From Flavobacteriaceae bacterium (GTDB taxonomy: Bacteria; Bacteroidota; Bacteroidia; Flavobacteriales; Flavobacteriaceae), in NCBI GenBank assembly GCA_023141985.1, contig JAGLKH010000257.1:1-5451 (forward strand): a stretch of DNA of 5,451 bases, in the 5' to 3' direction. The notes beneath the pieces are model-generated. The model saw nothing but the letters and a program-made list of their open reading frames with translations, was not told where the DNA came from and did no database searches. The translations under genes were made by a program, and so were the position numbers. Below are positions 4,773-5,451 of this stretch, one piece after another. Every line of letters starts with the position of its first letter. The stretch's first letter is position 1.

Positions 4773-5451
4773 TATAAATTTTGCTATGCTGATGTTTTTT
4801 TCAGCAGGTGCACAAAATGATAGCATTGTTCAAGACTCAACCAAATACAAACAAAAATACGGTTTAAGGCTTGGTGGCGATCTAAGTAAAATTTTACGTA
4901 CAGTTATTGACGATGATTATACCGGCTTTGAAATTAATGCAGATTACAGATACTCAAAAAATTTATATATCGCCGGAGAATTAGGAATCGAAGAAAAGAC
5001 GACTTCAACCGAATTCTTAAATTCAACGGCTAAAGGAAGTTATTTTAAAGCAGGAGTAGATTATAACATGTATAAAAATTGGCTAAACATGGAAAACATG
5101 ATCTATAGTGGTTTTCGTGTTGGTATAAGTTCTTTTAGTCAAACCGTAAATAGCTATACAATTTTTAATACCAATCAAGATTTTTCACAAACTACAGTTA
5201 CAGAAAGCAATGAATTTAACGGACTATCAGCCATTTGGGCAGAATTAATTTTTGGCATAAAAGCCGAAGTACTAAACAATCTCTATATTGGGCTTAACGT
5301 ACAGCTTAAAGGAAGAATAACCGAAACCGAACCCGATAACTTCGAAAATATTTATATTCCAGGGTTTGGACGCACTTACGATAGTGGAAGTTTTGGAATT
5401 GGTTTTGGCTACAATGTTTCATATCTTATTCCCTTGTATAAAAAAGGGAAT
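4753..5451 (+). CDS. Exported beta-rich outer-membrane-type protein, DUF6048-like (runs off the edge)
   Basis: From the ATG at 4753 an uninterrupted frame of 233 codons runs to the window edge. It starts with a cleavable signal peptide: MLKY, the hydrophobic stretch FISINFAMLMFF, then SAGA with predicted cleavage before Q21. The mature part has many aromatic and glycine-rich alternating segments (GLRLGGDLSK, FEINADYRYSKNLYIAGELG, SYFKAGVDYNMYKNW, LYIGLNVQLKGRI, FGIGFGYNVSYLIPLYKK), the pattern of a small outer-membrane beta-barrel. From memory it resembles the flavobacterial family DUF6048, normally found next to DUF6452; function is unknown. The visible length is close to what I expect for the whole family, so probably only a short C-terminus is missing. 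The start overlaps the end of the lipoprotein gene by 20 bases in another frame, which suggests translational coupling. The ATGs at 4786 and 4792 are less likely starts because they cut into the signal peptide. Confidence 0.85.
   Translation, partial: MLKYFISINFAMLMFFSAGAQNDSIVQDSTKYKQKYGLRLGGDLSKILRTVIDDDYTGFEINADYRYSKNLYIAGELGIEEKTTSTEFLNSTAKGSYFKAGVDYNMYKNWLNMENMIYSGFRVGISSFSQTVNSYTIFNTNQDFSQTTVTESNEFNGLSAIWAELIFGIKAEVLNNLYIGLNVQLKGRITETEPDNFENIYIPGFGRTYDSGSFGIGFGYNVSYLIPLYKKGN

Noticed and set aside
1..5451. tRNA, rRNA or riboswitch structure
   Set aside because: No cloverleaf, rRNA-like block or recognisable riboswitch core was found in the short intergenic gaps by reading; a covariance-model scan was not possible.

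Overview
The window is about two-thirds A+T, has no Shine-Dalgarno-like sequence before any of its genes, and carries two matches to the Bacteroidota -7 promoter box (TAnnTTTG). Its proteins are of flavobacterial type: a small two-helix membrane protein resembling DUF6768, a lipoprotein resembling DUF6452 with a CEKDD start, and an outer-membrane-type protein resembling DUF6048. This points to a Flavobacteriaceae chromosome. All family names come from recall of sequence patterns; no search was run.

Layout. Bases 2-127 are the tail of an unidentified + strand membrane protein. A strong terminator that works in both directions (138-180) separates it from the convergent gene rocD (198-1445, minus strand), an ornithine aminotransferase with all key active-site residues. 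Upstream of rocD on the same strand lie a small two-helix membrane protein (1585-1971) and an ECF-type sigma factor (2025-2570). The sigma gene is read first, and an ECF-like promoter just ahead of it (2588-2613) suggests autoregulation. The membrane protein is a candidate partner or regulator of the sigma factor. On the + strand, divergent from the sigma gene, are the 23S rRNA m5U methyltransferase gene rlmD (start corrected to 2696), a predicted surface lipoprotein (start corrected to 4236), and a signal-peptide-bearing beta-rich protein (4753 to the window edge) whose start overlaps the lipoprotein gene by 20 bases.

Short palindromic REP-like elements lie in three intergenic gaps: between the sigma gene and its membrane partner, in the divergent promoter region, and as a cluster between rlmD and the lipoprotein gene. 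Two of them create false upstream start codons for rlmD and the lipoprotein.

This is mostly ordinary flavobacterial chromosome. I see no mobile element, CRISPR array, RNA gene or obvious new defence system. The items most worth testing are the sigma/membrane-protein pair with its candidate self-promoter, the coupled lipoprotein/outer-membrane pair, and the placement of the hairpins. No gene-free stretch exceeds 140 bases.
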